52,478 nucleotides of DNA from Brevundimonas sp. ASV9 (lineage in GTDB: Bacteria > Pseudomonadota > Alphaproteobacteria > Caulobacterales > Caulobacteraceae). Below the pieces are notes generated by a model that was not told the origin of the DNA, made no database searches, and saw only the letters and a program-made list of their open reading frames with translations. Shown here in pieces: positions 9,198-19,144 of this stretch. Where the stretch lies: the NCBI RefSeq assembly GCF_016429195.1, contig NZ_JAELUF010000012.1, positions 1 through 52,478 on the forward strand, given 5' to 3'. How positions within the stretch are numbered: the first letter of the stretch is position 1; each line of letters starts with the position of its first letter. The position numbers were made by a program, and so were the translations under genes.

Positions 9198-9671
9198 TCA
9201 GCCCTTGTCGCGCATCAGACGGGCCTTGTCGCGCTGCCAGTCGCGTTCGGCCGAGGCCTCGCGCTTGTCGTGCAGCTTCTTGCCCTTGGCCAACGCGATC
9301 TCCAGCTTCGCCTTGCCCGCGTCGTTCAGATAGAGCTTCAGCGGAATGATGGTCTGGCCGTCGCGCTGGACCGCCCCCATCAGCTTGTCGATCTGCTTTC
9401 TGTGCAGCAGGAGCTTACGCGGTCGGCGCGGCTCGTGATTGAAGCGGTTCGCCTGTTTGTACGGCGGGATATCGGCGTTGATCAGCACGATCTCGCGTCC
9501 CTCCACCGCCGCATAGCTTTCGGCGATATTGGCCCGGCCGTCGCGCAGCGCCTTGATCTCGGTGCCCAGCAGTTGGATCCCGGCCTCGATATTGTCTTCT
9601 AGGAAATAGTCGAACCGCGCGCGGCGATTCTCGGCGATGACCTTGAATTTCGATTGCGGCTTGGGGGCCAT
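9198..9671 (-). CDS. smpB: SsrA (tmRNA)-binding protein
   Basis: Partners tmRNA in ribosome rescue by trans-translation. At 157 residues it is normal length and shows [34 protein letters not shown] split over the N-terminal half and the basic C-terminal tail [17 protein letters not shown] that enters the empty mRNA channel. The ATG overlaps the dapA stop by one base (TGATG), so it is coupled to dapA. No tmRNA gene is in this window. Confidence 0.96.
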   Translation of the reverse strand: MAPKPQSKFKVIAENRRARFDYFLEDNIEAGIQLLGTEIKALRDGRANIAESYAAVEGREIVLINADIPPYKQANRFNHEPRRPRKLLLHRKQIDKLMGAVQRDGQTIIPLKLYLNDAGKAKLEIALAKGKKLHDKREASAERDWQRDKARLMRDKG

Positions 9672-10555
9672 CAGATGACGCCCGCCGCCGCCATGGCGCG
9701 GTCGATGAAAGGTTTGACCGCATCGGAGGTCGGCGACAGCGGCAGACGCGCCTCCTCATTGCACAAGCCAAGCTTGGCCAGGGCGTATTTTGTCGGCGCG
9801 GGCGAGTTGTCCAGGAACAGCGCCTTGCAAAGACTGATCAGTCGGTCCTGCCAGTCCCGTGCTGTGGCATAATCTCCGGCGGTCATCGCATTGTGCAAGG
9901 CGACCATGGCCTCGGGCGCGACATTGGACGCCACCGAGATCAGGCCGACGCCGCCATGGGCGTGGTAGCCGAGATAGCTGGGGTCATCGCCCGAGATCAG
10001 GTCGAACTGGCCATCGATGTTCGCTCGCATCCAGCTGACGCGGCTCATGTCGCCCGTGGCGTCTTTGATGCCGACGATGTTCGGGTGGGCCGCCAGCCGC
10101 GCCACTGTCTCATTGGACAGATCGGCCCCCGTCCGGCCCGGCACATTGTACAGCAGAATTGGAAGCTGCACGGCGTCGGCCACCGCTTCGAAATGGGCCG
10201 CCATGCCCGCCTGGGACGGGCGAATATAATACGGCGTCACGATCAAAGCCCCATCGGCGCCCACCGTCTTGGCGTGGCGGGTCAGGTCGATGGCTTCTTT
10301 GGTATAGGGCGATCCGGTGCCGGCGATGACGGCGAGGCGCCCGGCCGTCAGACGCACGCACAGCTCGATGACATGCTTGTGCTCATCCAGATCCATGCTG
10401 GCGCCCTCGCCCGTCGTGCCCATCGGGACGACGCCGTGAACCCCTGCGGCGATCTGACGCTCAAGCAGTTTGGCGAATGCGGCTTCGTCCACGTTTCCGT
10501 CACGAAGTGGTGTGATCAGGGCGGTGATCACGCCCTTGAACAAGGGGGCGTTCAT
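9671..10555 (-). CDS. dapA: 4-hydroxy-tetrahydrodipicolinate synthase
   Basis: Condenses pyruvate and aspartate semialdehyde in the first committed step of lysine and diaminopimelate synthesis. The 294-residue TIM-barrel protein has [14 protein letters not shown] (substrate loop), [10 protein letters not shown] with the conserved tyrosine, and [11 protein letters not shown] with the Schiff-base lysine. Its promoter should lie in the 125-bp gap shared with the divergent slt gene; no clear -35/-10 pair was seen there. Confidence 0.96.
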   Translation of the reverse strand: MNAPLFKGVITALITPLRDGNVDEAAFAKLLERQIAAGVHGVVPMGTTGEGASMDLDEHKHVIELCVRLTAGRLAVIAGTGSPYTKEAIDLTRHAKTVGADGALIVTPYYIRPSQAGMAAHFEAVADAVQLPILLYNVPGRTGADLSNETVARLAAHPNIVGIKDATGDMSRVSWMRANIDGQFDLISGDDPSYLGYHAHGGVGLISVASNVAPEAMVALHNAMTAGDYATARDWQDRLISLCKALFLDNSPAPTKYALAKLGLCNEEARLPLSPTSDAVKPFIDRAMAAAGVI

Positions 10556-10680
10556 GAGACTAAGCTGGCCTGCGTGGGGAGTGACGATGGACGGATGTTC
10601 ATCGCCTTTGCAATGAGCGCGGGACGTTAGGTCGCCAGCGGCTCCGCCGCAACCGGGATTGAATGGGAACAGGACAGATC

Positions 10681-12741
10681 ATGATCGCGACCAGTCTGGC
10701 GGCGGCCCTCGCCGTCCTTGCGCCGAACCCGCAGGACGTCCTGCCCACCCAGCCTGTGCCTTATGCCTCGGCGTCCTCGTCCGTGCCCGGCTATTCGGCG
10801 ACCTATCAGGGCCGCGTGCTGAACGATCAGGACACGGCGCTGTTTCGTCAGGGGCTGGCGGCGGCTCGTGCGCGCGATGTGTTCGGCGCCCAGTCCGCCA
10901 TGTCGCAGATCAGGGACGCCTCGGCTCGCAAACTGGTCGAATGGGCGCTGATCGACACCTCGGGAGAGCAACTGTCCTACTCGGACCTCTCGCGCGGTCA
11001 GGCGGATCTGGCGGGATGGCCGCGCGGCGAATCGCGACGCGCCGCCGCCGAAAAGGTGCTGGACCGCTCCGGCATGGGCGCGGACGCGGCCCTGGCCCTG
11101 ATGTCTGACGGCAAGCCGACGACGGTCGAGGGGGCCATCGCCTACGCCTCCGCGCTGCAGCAACGCGGCCGCCAGGATGAGGCCCGCGCCCTCGTCCGCG
11201 ACTGGTGGCGCACCCGCTCGTTCGACGACGCGCCGCAGTCGCGTATCCTCAGCCAATGGGGCTCCTGGTTGACCCCCGCCGATCACGAGGCGCGGCTGAA
11301 TATGCTGCTGCTAGGTCCGCACGGACCGGCGACGCGCAGCATGATCAATCTGGTTTCGCCTGATCGCGCTGCCATCGCCAACACGGTGATGACCCTTCGC
11401 TCGGCCTACAGCCCCGACGCCGTCATCGCCAATCTGACGCCGGCCCAGGCGGCCGATCCGGCGGTCGTGCTGGAGCGCGTGCGCCTGCTGCGTTCGCAAA
11501 ATCGCCAGTCCGAAGGCTTTGCGCTGCTGGCCAATCTTCCGCCGGCGCCAGGCCATACTACCGGCGACAACACCCTGTGGAGCGAGCGCCGCAACTACTT
11601 CCTCGACGCCCTGCAACAGGGCAACTGGCGCGCAGCCTATGACGCCATGAACGGCCACGGCTTCACCTCGGGCGACCGGATGGTGGACGCCGAATTCTTC
11701 GCCGGCTGGGTCGCCCTGACCAAGCTGAACCAGCCCGAGGTCGCCGCCCGCCATTTCGAGGCTCTGCGCACCGCCTCATCCACGCCGATCACTCAGGGCC
11801 GCGCCTACTATTGGCTGGGTCGCGCCGCCGAGGCGCGCGGCGAACGCGACGCCGCCCTCGCCTACTATCGCAACGGCGCCCAGCATTGGCAGACCTTCTA
11901 CGGTCAGCTAGCGGCCGAGAAGGTGGGCTTGACCACCCTTCAGCTGCCGGGGGAACCTGTGCCTTCACAGGCGGACATCGCCCGCTTCGAAGGCAATGAG
12001 ATCGTCCGCGCCACGCGGATTCTGGGCGAGACCGGCGAGATGAGCCTGCTGCGCGTTTTCGCCTATCAGCTGGACAATGACCTGCCGACCATCAACGACC
12101 TGGCCCTGCTGATGGACCTGTCGCGCGGCTATGGCGAAGGCTTCACCGCCATGATGGTGGGGCGCGCCGCCAGCCAGCGGGGCTTCGTCATGCCCGAGCG
12201 GATGTATCCCGTCCGCGTCCCGCCCCAGGTCGCCGGCGCCGCACCGCTGGAGTTCACCCAGGCGATCACGCGTCAGGAATCCAGTTTCGATCCCCGCGCC
12301 CGCTCCGGCGCCGACGCGCGCGGCATGATGCAGTTCCTGCCGTCCACCGCCTCCGGCGTCGCCCGCCGTCTGGGCATGAGCTATTCCGCCGAGCAGTTGT
12401 GGGATCCCGACTACAACATGACCCTGGGCAGCTATCACCTCGGCGAGCTGATGGCCGCGAACAACGGCTCCATGCTCCTGGCGACGGTTGGCTACAACGC
12501 TGGACCGGCCCGCCCCAGCCAGTGGATCGCCCGATGCGGCGACCCGCGCGGCGATGCGATCAAGACCATCGACTTCATCGAGTGCGCGCCCTTCACCGAG
12601 ACGCGCAACTATATGATGCGGGTGATGGAAAACATGGCGGTCTACAAGGCGCGCCTGAACGGCGGCACGGCGCCGCTGACGCCCTCGGCCGACATCTCGC
12701 GCGGATCGGCGGCCGGCGCGCGGCCCTATATCGCCTACTGA
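10681..12741 (+). CDS. slt: Soluble lytic murein transglycosylase (Slt70-like)
   Basis: Cleaves peptidoglycan glycan strands, forming 1,6-anhydromuramyl ends, in the periplasm. From the ATG at 10681 (AGGAC upstream) the protein is 686 residues: a signal peptide (MIATSLAAALAVLA), a long alpha-helical superhelix rich in repeats, then a GEWL-type catalytic domain. The catalytic glutamate is Glu533 in ITRQESSFDPRARSGADARG, followed by GMMQFLP and VGYNAGPARPSQW. Its end overlaps the converging ATPase gene by 7 bp. Confidence 0.93.
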   Translation: MIATSLAAALAVLAPNPQDVLPTQPVPYASASSSVPGYSATYQGRVLNDQDTALFRQGLAAARARDVFGAQSAMSQIRDASARKLVEWALIDTSGEQLSYSDLSRGQADLAGWPRGESRRAAAEKVLDRSGMGADAALALMSDGKPTTVEGAIAYASALQQRGRQDEARALVRDWWRTRSFDDAPQSRILSQWGSWLTPADHEARLNMLLLGPHGPATRSMINLVSPDRAAIANTVMTLRSAYSPDAVIANLTPAQAADPAVVLERVRLLRSQNRQSEGFALLANLPPAPGHTTGDNTLWSERRNYFLDALQQGNWRAAYDAMNGHGFTSGDRMVDAEFFAGWVALTKLNQPEVAARHFEALRTASSTPITQGRAYYWLGRAAEARGERDAALAYYRNGAQHWQTFYGQLAAEKVGLTTLQLPGEPVPSQADIARFEGNEIVRATRILGETGEMSLLRVFAYQLDNDLPTINDLALLMDLSRGYGEGFTAMMVGRAASQRGFVMPERMYPVRVPPQVAGAAPLEFTQAITRQESSFDPRARSGADARGMMQFLPSTASGVARRLGMSYSAEQLWDPDYNMTLGSYHLGELMAANNGSMLLATVGYNAGPARPSQWIARCGDPRGDAIKTIDFIECAPFTETRNYMMRVMENMAVYKARLNGGTAPLTPSADISRGSAAGARPYIAY

Positions 12742-13490
12742 GCCCGGCGGGCCGCCAGCAGCGGCCCGTTCGGCCCCTCGATCCACTCGCCGTCCAGCCC
12801 GAAGACCTGGCGCAGGACGGCGGGCGACAGCGCCTGGATCGGTGGGGCGTCGGCGACCACCCGTCCCCGATCCAGCACAACGATGCGATCCGCCACGGTT
12901 GCAGCCAAGGTCAGGTCGTGAAGACTGACCAGCACCCCTGCCGCGTCGCCAGCGCGCGCTCTCAGGCGCTCCAGCACCAAACGCTGCGCATCCGGGTCCA
13001 GCCCCGCGATCGGCTCGTCGGCCAACAGCAGCGGCGCATCGACGACAAGGGCTCGCGCCAGCAGAACCCGGGCACGCTCGCCGCCTGACATCTCTGCAAC
13101 GCCGCGGTCCGCCAGATGACCAGCGCCGACTTCGTCCAGAGCGGCCCGCGCTTGCGCCAGCGCATCCGCGCCTGACAGGAAAGGCGCGCCGAGCGCCGCC
13201 ACCTCTACCGCCGGCAGATTCCAGGCGATGCGCCGTTCCTGCGGCAGATAGGCGACGCGTTCCGCCCGCTGGCGATGGGACAGATCGACGATGTCCGCGT
13301 TGCCCAACCTGATTTGTCCGCCGGTCGTCTCCAGCAGGCCCACAGCCGCGCGGATGGCGCTGCTCTTGCCCGCCCCGTTTGGTCCGCACAGGGCCACGAC
13401 CTCGCCCGCCGCGACCGACAGGCTCACCCCATCCAGCACGACTGCCTTGCCCAGCCGCGCCTGAACCGTCTCCAGCGAAAGCAAGCTCAC
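12735..13490 (-). CDS. ABC importer ATPase, BtuD/FecE/HmuV type
   Basis: ATP-binding subunit of an iron-chelate/cobalamin-type importer. The 251-residue protein has Walker A GPNGAGKS, signature SGGERARV, Walker B LLLADEPIAGLD and the switch histidine in VSLHDLTLAA. The GTG start at 13490 overlaps the permease stop (GTGA), the fourth gene in a chain of 4-bp overlaps. Whether the substrate is cobalamin, haem or a ferric siderophore cannot be decided from sequence alone. Confidence 0.88.
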   Translation of the reverse strand: MSLLSLETVQARLGKAVVLDGVSLSVAAGEVVALCGPNGAGKSSAIRAAVGLLETTGGQIRLGNADIVDLSHRQRAERVAYLPQERRIAWNLPAVEVAALGAPFLSGADALAQARAALDEVGAGHLADRGVAEMSGGERARVLLARALVVDAPLLLADEPIAGLDPDAQRLVLERLRARAGDAAGVLVSLHDLTLAATVADRIVVLDRGRVVADAPPIQALSPAVLRQVFGLDGEWIEGPNGPLLAARRAQ

Positions 13491-14476
13491 AGCCGCCACT
13501 CCCGCGCCGCCCGCCAGGCGATCAGGGCGAACAGGGGCGCGCCGATCAGGGCGGTGAACACGCCCAGCTTCAGTTCCTGATCCGTCGGCGTCAGTCGCGC
13601 CAACAGGTCCGCCACGATCAGCATCAGCCCGCCCGCCAGCGCCGAGGGCGCCAAGATTCGCTTGGCATCGCCGCGCACCGCCGCGCGCACCAGATGAGGC
13701 GCGGCCAGGCCCACGAACCCGATGACGCCCGCCACCGCCACTGCCGCCCCTGTGGCCAAGGCCGCCGCGATCAGGGCGAAGACCCTCAACCGTCCCATAT
13801 TCAGTCCAGACGCCGCCGCCCCCTCGTCGCCCAGGGTCAGCATCCGCAGACCTGTGCCCGACAAGGCGGCGAAGACGCCCGAGACGATGACGGCCGGCGT
13901 CACCCAGGCCACATCGACCCAGCTTCGGTTTTGCACCGATCCCAGCAGCCAGGACATGACCTCGGCCGAGGCGATGGGCGACGGCGACAGGTTGAAGATC
14001 AAGGCTGTCGCCGCGCCTGCGAAACTGGACACCGCCACCCCGAACAGGATCAGGGCCTCCGGGGCCCGCATGGCTCTGGACGCCGCGATTAACAGTCCGC
14101 CCGCCAACGCCGCGCCCGCCAATGCCGAAAGCTCGATCAGTCCCGGCACAGCCGCAGCGCCAAGAACGATCGCCAGCGCCGCGCCCAGGGCTGCCGTCGC
14201 CGACACGCCCAGTACGCCGGGATCGGCTAGCGGATTGCGCAACAGCCCCTGCATCACCGCGCCTGCCAACCCCAGGGCCGCGCCGACGACTAGGGCGCAG
14301 ACCGCGCGCGGCGCTCGCACCTGCCACAGCACCTCGGCCGGACCGGATGTCGGATCGCTGAAGGCAGCCGCATACTGATCGACGCTGAACCTCGTCTCGC
14401 CGGCCAGCACCGCCAGAGCCAGCGCCACGACAATCAATCCGATCAGAACCAGGCACAGCCGAACCGTTCTGTTCAC
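13487..14476 (-). CDS. FecCD/BtuC-family ABC importer permease
   Basis: Polytopic inner-membrane subunit, 329 residues with about nine to ten hydrophobic segments. Family motifs include RAPRAVCALVVGAALGLAG, MQGLLRNPLADPGVLGVS and, near the C-terminus, IGFVGLAAPHLVRAAVRGD, the coupling region that contacts the ATPase. The ATG overlaps the stop of the binding-protein gene by 4 bp. It works with the ATPase and periplasmic protein of the same operon. Confidence 0.9.
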   Translation of the reverse strand: MNRTVRLCLVLIGLIVVALALAVLAGETRFSVDQYAAAFSDPTSGPAEVLWQVRAPRAVCALVVGAALGLAGAVMQGLLRNPLADPGVLGVSATAALGAALAIVLGAAAVPGLIELSALAGAALAGGLLIAASRAMRAPEALILFGVAVSSFAGAATALIFNLSPSPIASAEVMSWLLGSVQNRSWVDVAWVTPAVIVSGVFAALSGTGLRMLTLGDEGAAASGLNMGRLRVFALIAAALATGAAVAVAGVIGFVGLAAPHLVRAAVRGDAKRILAPSALAGGLMLIVADLLARLTPTDQELKLGVFTALIGAPLFALIAWRAAREWRL

Positions 14477-15273
14477 CGCCGCCCCTTGGCCATCATCTCA
14501 ACCGCATCGGCGGCGAACCACGCGGGGCAGGTCAAAGTCGCGGCAGGCAGGCGCGCCGCCGTTCGACCCTCGGCCGCTCGCGCGACAACCGGATGCCGCC
14601 CCGGTCCGCGCAGGTCGGCGCGCAGCTGATCGAAGAAGCCGAGCACAAATCGCACCGGAGGATTCATCGCGATCCGCTCTACGCTGAGCGCGCCAAAACC
14701 GGGCGCGGCCGACAGATTCCTAAATCCGGCCGCCCGCATCATCGCATCCATCAGCGTGCCCGGACCCGCAGTGAAGCCCCCCGATGTCAGATAGACGGCC
14801 CCCGGCGCCTCCACCGCGCGCTTCACCGGCGCCGCTTTGGCCAACTTCCCGTCCATCTGTCGCTCTAACGCCTGTCCGCGCTCAGCCTGTCCCAGATCCC
14901 GCGCCACGGTTTGGATATTCCGGCGCACCCCATTGAGGTCCACCGCGTCCTCGATCGTGACCACCTTGACTCCGCGCTGCGCCAGCGCCGTCAGCAGACG
15001 CGGCTCGCCGCCCCAGTAGCGCACCACGACGTCAGGCTGAAAACCCACGGCGGCCTCGAGTGTCGGACGCAAACGCCTGTGAGCGACCGCCTGCTGACGC
15101 AGCCAGGCGTCAGGATCGTCGGCACGGGGCGACAGCGCGAGGTCCGCGTCCGGCGCCAAGGCCAGCACATATTGATCCGCGCATTGATCCAGCGCCATGA
15201 TCCGCAAGGGCCGCGCCTCAGCCACACTGCTGCTGAACGCCAGAGCCGCCAAGGCGACGCAGACACGCCTCAT
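14473..15273 (-). CDS. Periplasmic substrate-binding protein, BtuF/FepB type
   Basis: Delivers substrate to the FecCD permease. The 266-residue protein starts with a signal peptide (MRRVCVALAALAFSSSVAEA), then LRIMALDQCADQYVLALAPD, typical of the cluster used for cobalamin, haem and siderophores. I chose the ATG at 15273 because it overlaps the tetR stop by 4 bp and is followed at once by the signal peptide. A TonB receptor would be expected elsewhere; none is in the window. Confidence 0.85.
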   Translation of the reverse strand: MRRVCVALAALAFSSSVAEARPLRIMALDQCADQYVLALAPDADLALSPRADDPDAWLRQQAVAHRRLRPTLEAAVGFQPDVVVRYWGGEPRLLTALAQRGVKVVTIEDAVDLNGVRRNIQTVARDLGQAERGQALERQMDGKLAKAAPVKRAVEAPGAVYLTSGGFTAGPGTLMDAMMRAAGFRNLSAAPGFGALSVERIAMNPPVRFVLGFFDQLRADLRGPGRHPVVARAAEGRTAARLPAATLTCPAWFAADAVEMMAKGRR

Positions 15274-15899
15274 CGTTCGATCAGACCGGCGAACAGGGCG
15301 TCCAAGGTCGTGCGAACCAGCGCCTGCCGATCGGACCACGGGAAATAGGGCTTGGTGATCATGAGAGACACGATGCCGTGCGCCGCAGCCCAGATCGCCT
15401 GGGCGATCGTGGCGGGATCGCCTTTCATGCGACCGACCTTCACGGCGTCGCCGACGGTCGCTTCCAATGTCGTGAACAGGCTGGAGCCCAGTTCTCGCGC
15501 CGCGTCCTGGGCTCCTTCTCGCGCCTCGACAGGTCGTGTCAGATAGATCAGGCGATAGGCGTTGGGATGGGCGAAACCGAAGTCGATATAGCCCTCGATC
15601 ATCCGCCGCAGGCGCTGTTCGGGCGGCGCAGCCTCATCGGCGACGGCGGCGTTTGATGCGATCAACCGGGCGAAGGCGTCACGGCAGATTTCCTGCAGGA
15701 TCGCGCCCTTGTCCGGGAAATGCATATAGAGCGCCGTCGACGACAACCCGACCTCGTCCGCGATCTTGCGAATCGTCGCGCCTTCATAGCCGTGCTCGAC
15801 GAAGATGCGCTCGGCCGCCGCCAGGATTTCGCCCCGCCGCGAATGGCCTTCGCCCTTGGGCTTTCGGGTTGTGCGCGAGGCGTTCGAGGGTTCAGACAA
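15270..15899 (-). CDS. TetR/AcrR-family transcriptional regulator
   Basis: A 209-residue regulator with the TetR helix-turn-helix near the N-terminus (GEILAAAERIFVEHGYEGAT, then IRKIADEVGLSSTALYMHFPDKGAI) and a ligand-binding C-terminal domain of the TetR_C_33/WHG-like type. The frame is open far upstream, antisense to the glycosyltransferase, but the protein begins at the TTG at 15899, preceded by GGAG. It is the first gene of a four-gene operon, so it may control the importer; no operator palindrome was found in the 177-bp gap to the divergent gene. Confidence 0.88.
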   Translation of the reverse strand: MSEPSNASRTTRKPKGEGHSRRGEILAAAERIFVEHGYEGATIRKIADEVGLSSTALYMHFPDKGAILQEICRDAFARLIASNAAVADEAAPPEQRLRRMIEGYIDFGFAHPNAYRLIYLTRPVEAREGAQDAARELGSSLFTTLEATVGDAVKVGRMKGDPATIAQAIWAAAHGIVSLMITKPYFPWSDRQALVRTTLDALFAGLIER

Positions 15900-16076
15900 G
15901 CCGCTGCTCCGGGTGAGGCGCCCTGAATAGCGACAATCCGCCCCGGACGCCAACCGACTTGCCGAACGCGGTTGTTTCAAATAGCCATTATGGGTTGTGG
16001 CGCTTTGGGGGCGGATGCGGTGAAGGATTGGGCGCATCCAGGGATCAGACCCCGCCGAAACGGCGCCTCGCGACGC

Positions 16077-17420
16077 ATGCCGAGCGGTTTTCAGCTCACG
16101 ACCTTGATCCTGCTTACCCTGACCTCCGTCGTGGCGCTGATTCGCTGGCCGGAAACCGCCTTCGACGTCGCCTTGGTGTTGTTCCAAGCCGCCTTCGTCG
16201 TGTGCGCGCTGTGGAAGGCCGTGATCGGGATTGCCAGCCTGCGACGCCCCGCGCCTGTTCCGCGTCCGATCGAATGGCCGCGCTACACCATTCTGGCGGC
16301 GCTTTATGATGAGGCGGCCGTGGCCTCGCAGTTGATCGCCAACCTGAGCCGGATCGACTATCCGGCGCACAGGTTGGAGGCCTTCATCGTGCTGGAATCG
16401 CATGATGAGGCCACCCTGGCCGCAGCCCAGGCGACGCCCAAACCGCCGTGGTTGAAAGTCCTGATCGCGCCGCCGGGCAGCCCCCAGACCAAGCCGCGCG
16501 CCTTGAACTACGCCTTGGCTCACGCGCGGGGCGATCTGGTCACCATCTATGACGCAGAGGATCGACCGCATCCGCAACAGCTCCGCCAGGCGGCGGCGCG
16601 CTTCGTAGCCCAGCCCCGGCTGGGTTGTCTTCAGGCGCCGCTTCGCATCCGCGGATTCGGCAAGCCCGGCTCCTGGTTTCTGGATCGGCAGTTCGCCTTT
16701 GAATATGCGGCCCTGTTCGAAGTGACCTTGCCGGGCATGGCGCGGCTGGGCCTGCCCTTCCCGCTGGGCGGCACCAGCAATCATATCCGCATTACGGCGC
16801 TGCGAGGCGCCGGCGGCTGGGACGCGCACAATGTCACCGAGGACGCCGACCTGGGCTTTCGCCTGTGGTCGCTCGGCTGGAAGCTCGGCGTCATCGACAG
16901 TGCGACGTGGGAGACGCCGCCGGGTGCGATGGACCGATGGCTGCCCCAGCGCACCCGTTGGCTGAAGGGTTATATGCAGACCTGGGGCGTGCATACGCGG
17001 CGTCCGAACGCCCTGGGACGGCGCGGCAGCTTGTCGCTGATCATGACCTTGGGCGCGGCGATCCTGTCGGCGGCCGCCCATGCCCCGACGCTGGCCTGGC
17101 TGGTTCTAGCCGTCGCCGTCTGGGCGCTTTTCGGCGTCTTGCCGCCCCTGCCCGGTGGCTCGCTGGGCGTGCTGGCGCTGGGAGTCATCGCCGCCTGGAT
17201 GAGCTGTGCGGCCGGGGCGCGACGCGCCGGGCTCGATTACCGGCTGGGCGATGTGCTGGCTGCGCCGGCCTATTGGGCGTTGCTCAGTCTGGCCTTCGTC
17301 CATGCGGCCTGGCGGCTGGCGGTCGAACCGCACGTCTGGGACAAGACCCCGCACGATCGCGACGATCAGATGCCAGAATTGACCGTCGTGGCGCCGGACG
17401 CTGGACGCGAGGCGGCCTGA
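16077..17420 (+). CDS. Membrane-anchored family-2 glycosyltransferase
   Basis: A 447-residue processive-type GT2 enzyme. Two N-terminal membrane helices are followed by a GT-A domain with ILAALYDEAAV, the DAED nucleotide/metal site, TEDADLGFRLW (acceptor-site acidic motif) and QRTRWLKGYMQTW (the Q/RxxRW motif of processive synthases), then three to four C-terminal membrane helices. It could make or extend an exopolysaccharide or glycan; the sugar is unknown. The frame opens 35 codons further upstream. I prefer the ATG at 16077, but no strong ribosome site decides it. Confidence 0.82.
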   Translation: MPSGFQLTTLILLTLTSVVALIRWPETAFDVALVLFQAAFVVCALWKAVIGIASLRRPAPVPRPIEWPRYTILAALYDEAAVASQLIANLSRIDYPAHRLEAFIVLESHDEATLAAAQATPKPPWLKVLIAPPGSPQTKPRALNYALAHARGDLVTIYDAEDRPHPQQLRQAAARFVAQPRLGCLQAPLRIRGFGKPGSWFLDRQFAFEYAALFEVTLPGMARLGLPFPLGGTSNHIRITALRGAGGWDAHNVTEDADLGFRLWSLGWKLGVIDSATWETPPGAMDRWLPQRTRWLKGYMQTWGVHTRRPNALGRRGSLSLIMTLGAAILSAAAHAPTLAWLVLAVAVWALFGVLPPLPGGSLGVLALGVIAAWMSCAAGARRAGLDYRLGDVLAAPAYWALLSLAFVHAAWRLAVEPHVWDKTPHDRDDQMPELTVVAPDAGREAA

Positions 17421-17438
17421 GCGCTTATCAGCCCGACG

Positions 17439-18350
17439 ATGGCGCCCGTCCTTTCCAAAACTCCCGAAACCCTCGTGATCTCCGGCTGGTCCGACTATGC
17501 CCTGCTGGATAGCGGCGACGGCAAGAAGCTGGAACGCTACGGCCGCTACACCGTCGTCCGACCCGAGCCGCAGTGTTTCTGGTCGCCCCGCGATCCAAAA
17601 GCCTTCGAAAACGCGACAGCGACGTTCGATCCGCAGCAGGAAGAGGAAGACAGCGGTCGCTGGCGGTTCGACAAGCACGGCCCCATCGACGCCTTCCCCC
17701 TGAAATGGCGCGACGTGAAATTCACCGGCCGCTTCACCCCCTTTCGCCATCTCGCCTTCTTCCCTGAACAGGCGGCCAACTGGGAATGGCTGGACGGGCG
17801 GGTGCGGGACTTCACACGTTCGGCCGGCCGCGCGCCGAAGATCCTGAACCTGTTCGGCTATACCGGCGTCGCCAGCTTGGCCGCGGCCGCCGCAGGTGCA
17901 GAGGTCACCCACGTCGACGCCTCCAAAAAGTCGGTCGCCTACGCGCGCGAGAACGCCGAACAGTCGGGCCTGGCCCAGCACCCGATCCGGTGGATTGTCG
18001 AGGACGCCCGCAAATACGTCGCGCGCGAAGTTCGGCGCGGCTCGAAATACGATGGCGTCATTCTGGACCCGCCCAAATACGGACGCGGCCCAACGGGCGA
18101 AGTCTGGCGCCTGTTCGAGGACATGCCGGGTCTGCTCAAGGACTGCGCCGCCCTTTTGTCCGACGATGCCGACTTCCTGCTGCTGAACGCCTATGCGGCC
18201 CGCGTGTCTGGCCTGTCCCTGGCGCATCTGATGGTCGAGGCGACTCACAATCGCGGCGGCCGGATCGACTGGGGCGAACTGACGCTGTCCGAAGACGGCC
18301 CTGGCGCCCGCGCCATCGGCCTGTCCTTCTTCGCGCGGTGGAGCCAATGA
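17439..18350 (+). CDS. Class I SAM-dependent methyltransferase, RlmI/RlmK-like
   Basis: A 303-residue protein resembling the catalytic part of 23S rRNA methyltransferases of the COG1092 group. The SAM-binding motif is NLFGYTGVASLAAAAAGAEV, with HVDASKKSVAYAREN after it, then ILDPPKYGRG (motif IV). It lacks an N-terminal PUA domain, so the exact target may differ from RlmI. It overlaps the downstream TrmH-like gene by 4 bp, suggesting an RNA-modification pair. Confidence 0.8.
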   Translation: MAPVLSKTPETLVISGWSDYALLDSGDGKKLERYGRYTVVRPEPQCFWSPRDPKAFENATATFDPQQEEEDSGRWRFDKHGPIDAFPLKWRDVKFTGRFTPFRHLAFFPEQAANWEWLDGRVRDFTRSAGRAPKILNLFGYTGVASLAAAAAGAEVTHVDASKKSVAYARENAEQSGLAQHPIRWIVEDARKYVAREVRRGSKYDGVILDPPKYGRGPTGEVWRLFEDMPGLLKDCAALLSDDADFLLLNAYAARVSGLSLAHLMVEATHNRGGRIDWGELTLSEDGPGARAIGLSFFARWSQ

Positions 18351-19144
18351 CCGAACGCGTCATCACCTCCCTGACCAACGACACGGTCAAGGGCGTCCGC
18401 GCCCTGCATATGCGCAAGGAACGCGACCTGACCGGGACCTTCCTGGCCGAAGGGCTGAAGTTCATCGGCGAGGCGCTGGACCAGGGCCGTGCGCCCCGCA
18501 TGCTGCTGGTCGGCGAGGACGCGCGCCCTCATCCGTTGCTGGATCGCGCCAAGGCCGCGACGATCAAGGCCGGCGGCGACATCATCGTCGTCACCCACGC
18601 CATCCTCGAAAAGATCAGCCGCCGCGACAATCCGCAGACGGTCTTGGGCGTGTTCGAACAGGCCTATGCGCCTCTCGACAGCCTGAACCCCGCCTCGGCG
18701 CCCTGCTGGGTCGCGCTGGAGCAGGTGCGCGATCCCGGCAATCTGGGCACCATCATCCGCACGGCGGACGCGGCCGGTTGCGGCGGGGTCATCCTGATCG
18801 GCGATTGCGTCGATCCCTATTCGGTCGAGGCCGTGCGCGCGACCATGGGCTCGGTCTTCGCCGTCTCGATCACCAGGACGACGCCCGAAGCTTTTCTGAC
18901 CTGGCGCAAGACCTGGCCCGGCAGCGTCGTCGGCACTCGACTGGACGCCAAGGTCAGTCACCGCTCGGCCGTCATGCAACGGCCGTCGCTGATCCTGATG
19001 GGCAATGAACAGGCGGGCCTGACCGACGGTCTGGCCGCCGCCTGCGACGTCAACGTCAAGATCCCGATGCGCGGCCGGGCCGACAGCCTGAACCTGGCCA
19101 TCGCCACCGGCATCATGGTCTATGCCGCGACGGACGACACCTAG
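18347..19144 (+). CDS. TrmH/SpoU-family RNA 2'-O-methyltransferase
   Basis: A 265-residue SPOUT enzyme. The N-terminal substrate-binding domain (TGTFLAEGLKFIGEAL) is followed by the trefoil-knot domain with motif 1 EQVRDPGNLGTIIRTADAAG, motif 2 LILMGNEQAGL and motif 3 IPMRGRADSLNLAIATGI. Likely methylates a ribose in tRNA or rRNA; target not predictable. Its ATG overlaps the stop of the preceding methyltransferase gene (ATGA); its end overlaps the converging MFS gene by 4 bp. Confidence 0.9.
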   Translation: MTERVITSLTNDTVKGVRALHMRKERDLTGTFLAEGLKFIGEALDQGRAPRMLLVGEDARPHPLLDRAKAATIKAGGDIIVVTHAILEKISRRDNPQTVLGVFEQAYAPLDSLNPASAPCWVALEQVRDPGNLGTIIRTADAAGCGGVILIGDCVDPYSVEAVRATMGSVFAVSITRTTPEAFLTWRKTWPGSVVGTRLDAKVSHRSAVMQRPSLILMGNEQAGLTDGLAAACDVNVKIPMRGRADSLNLAIATGIMVYAATDDT

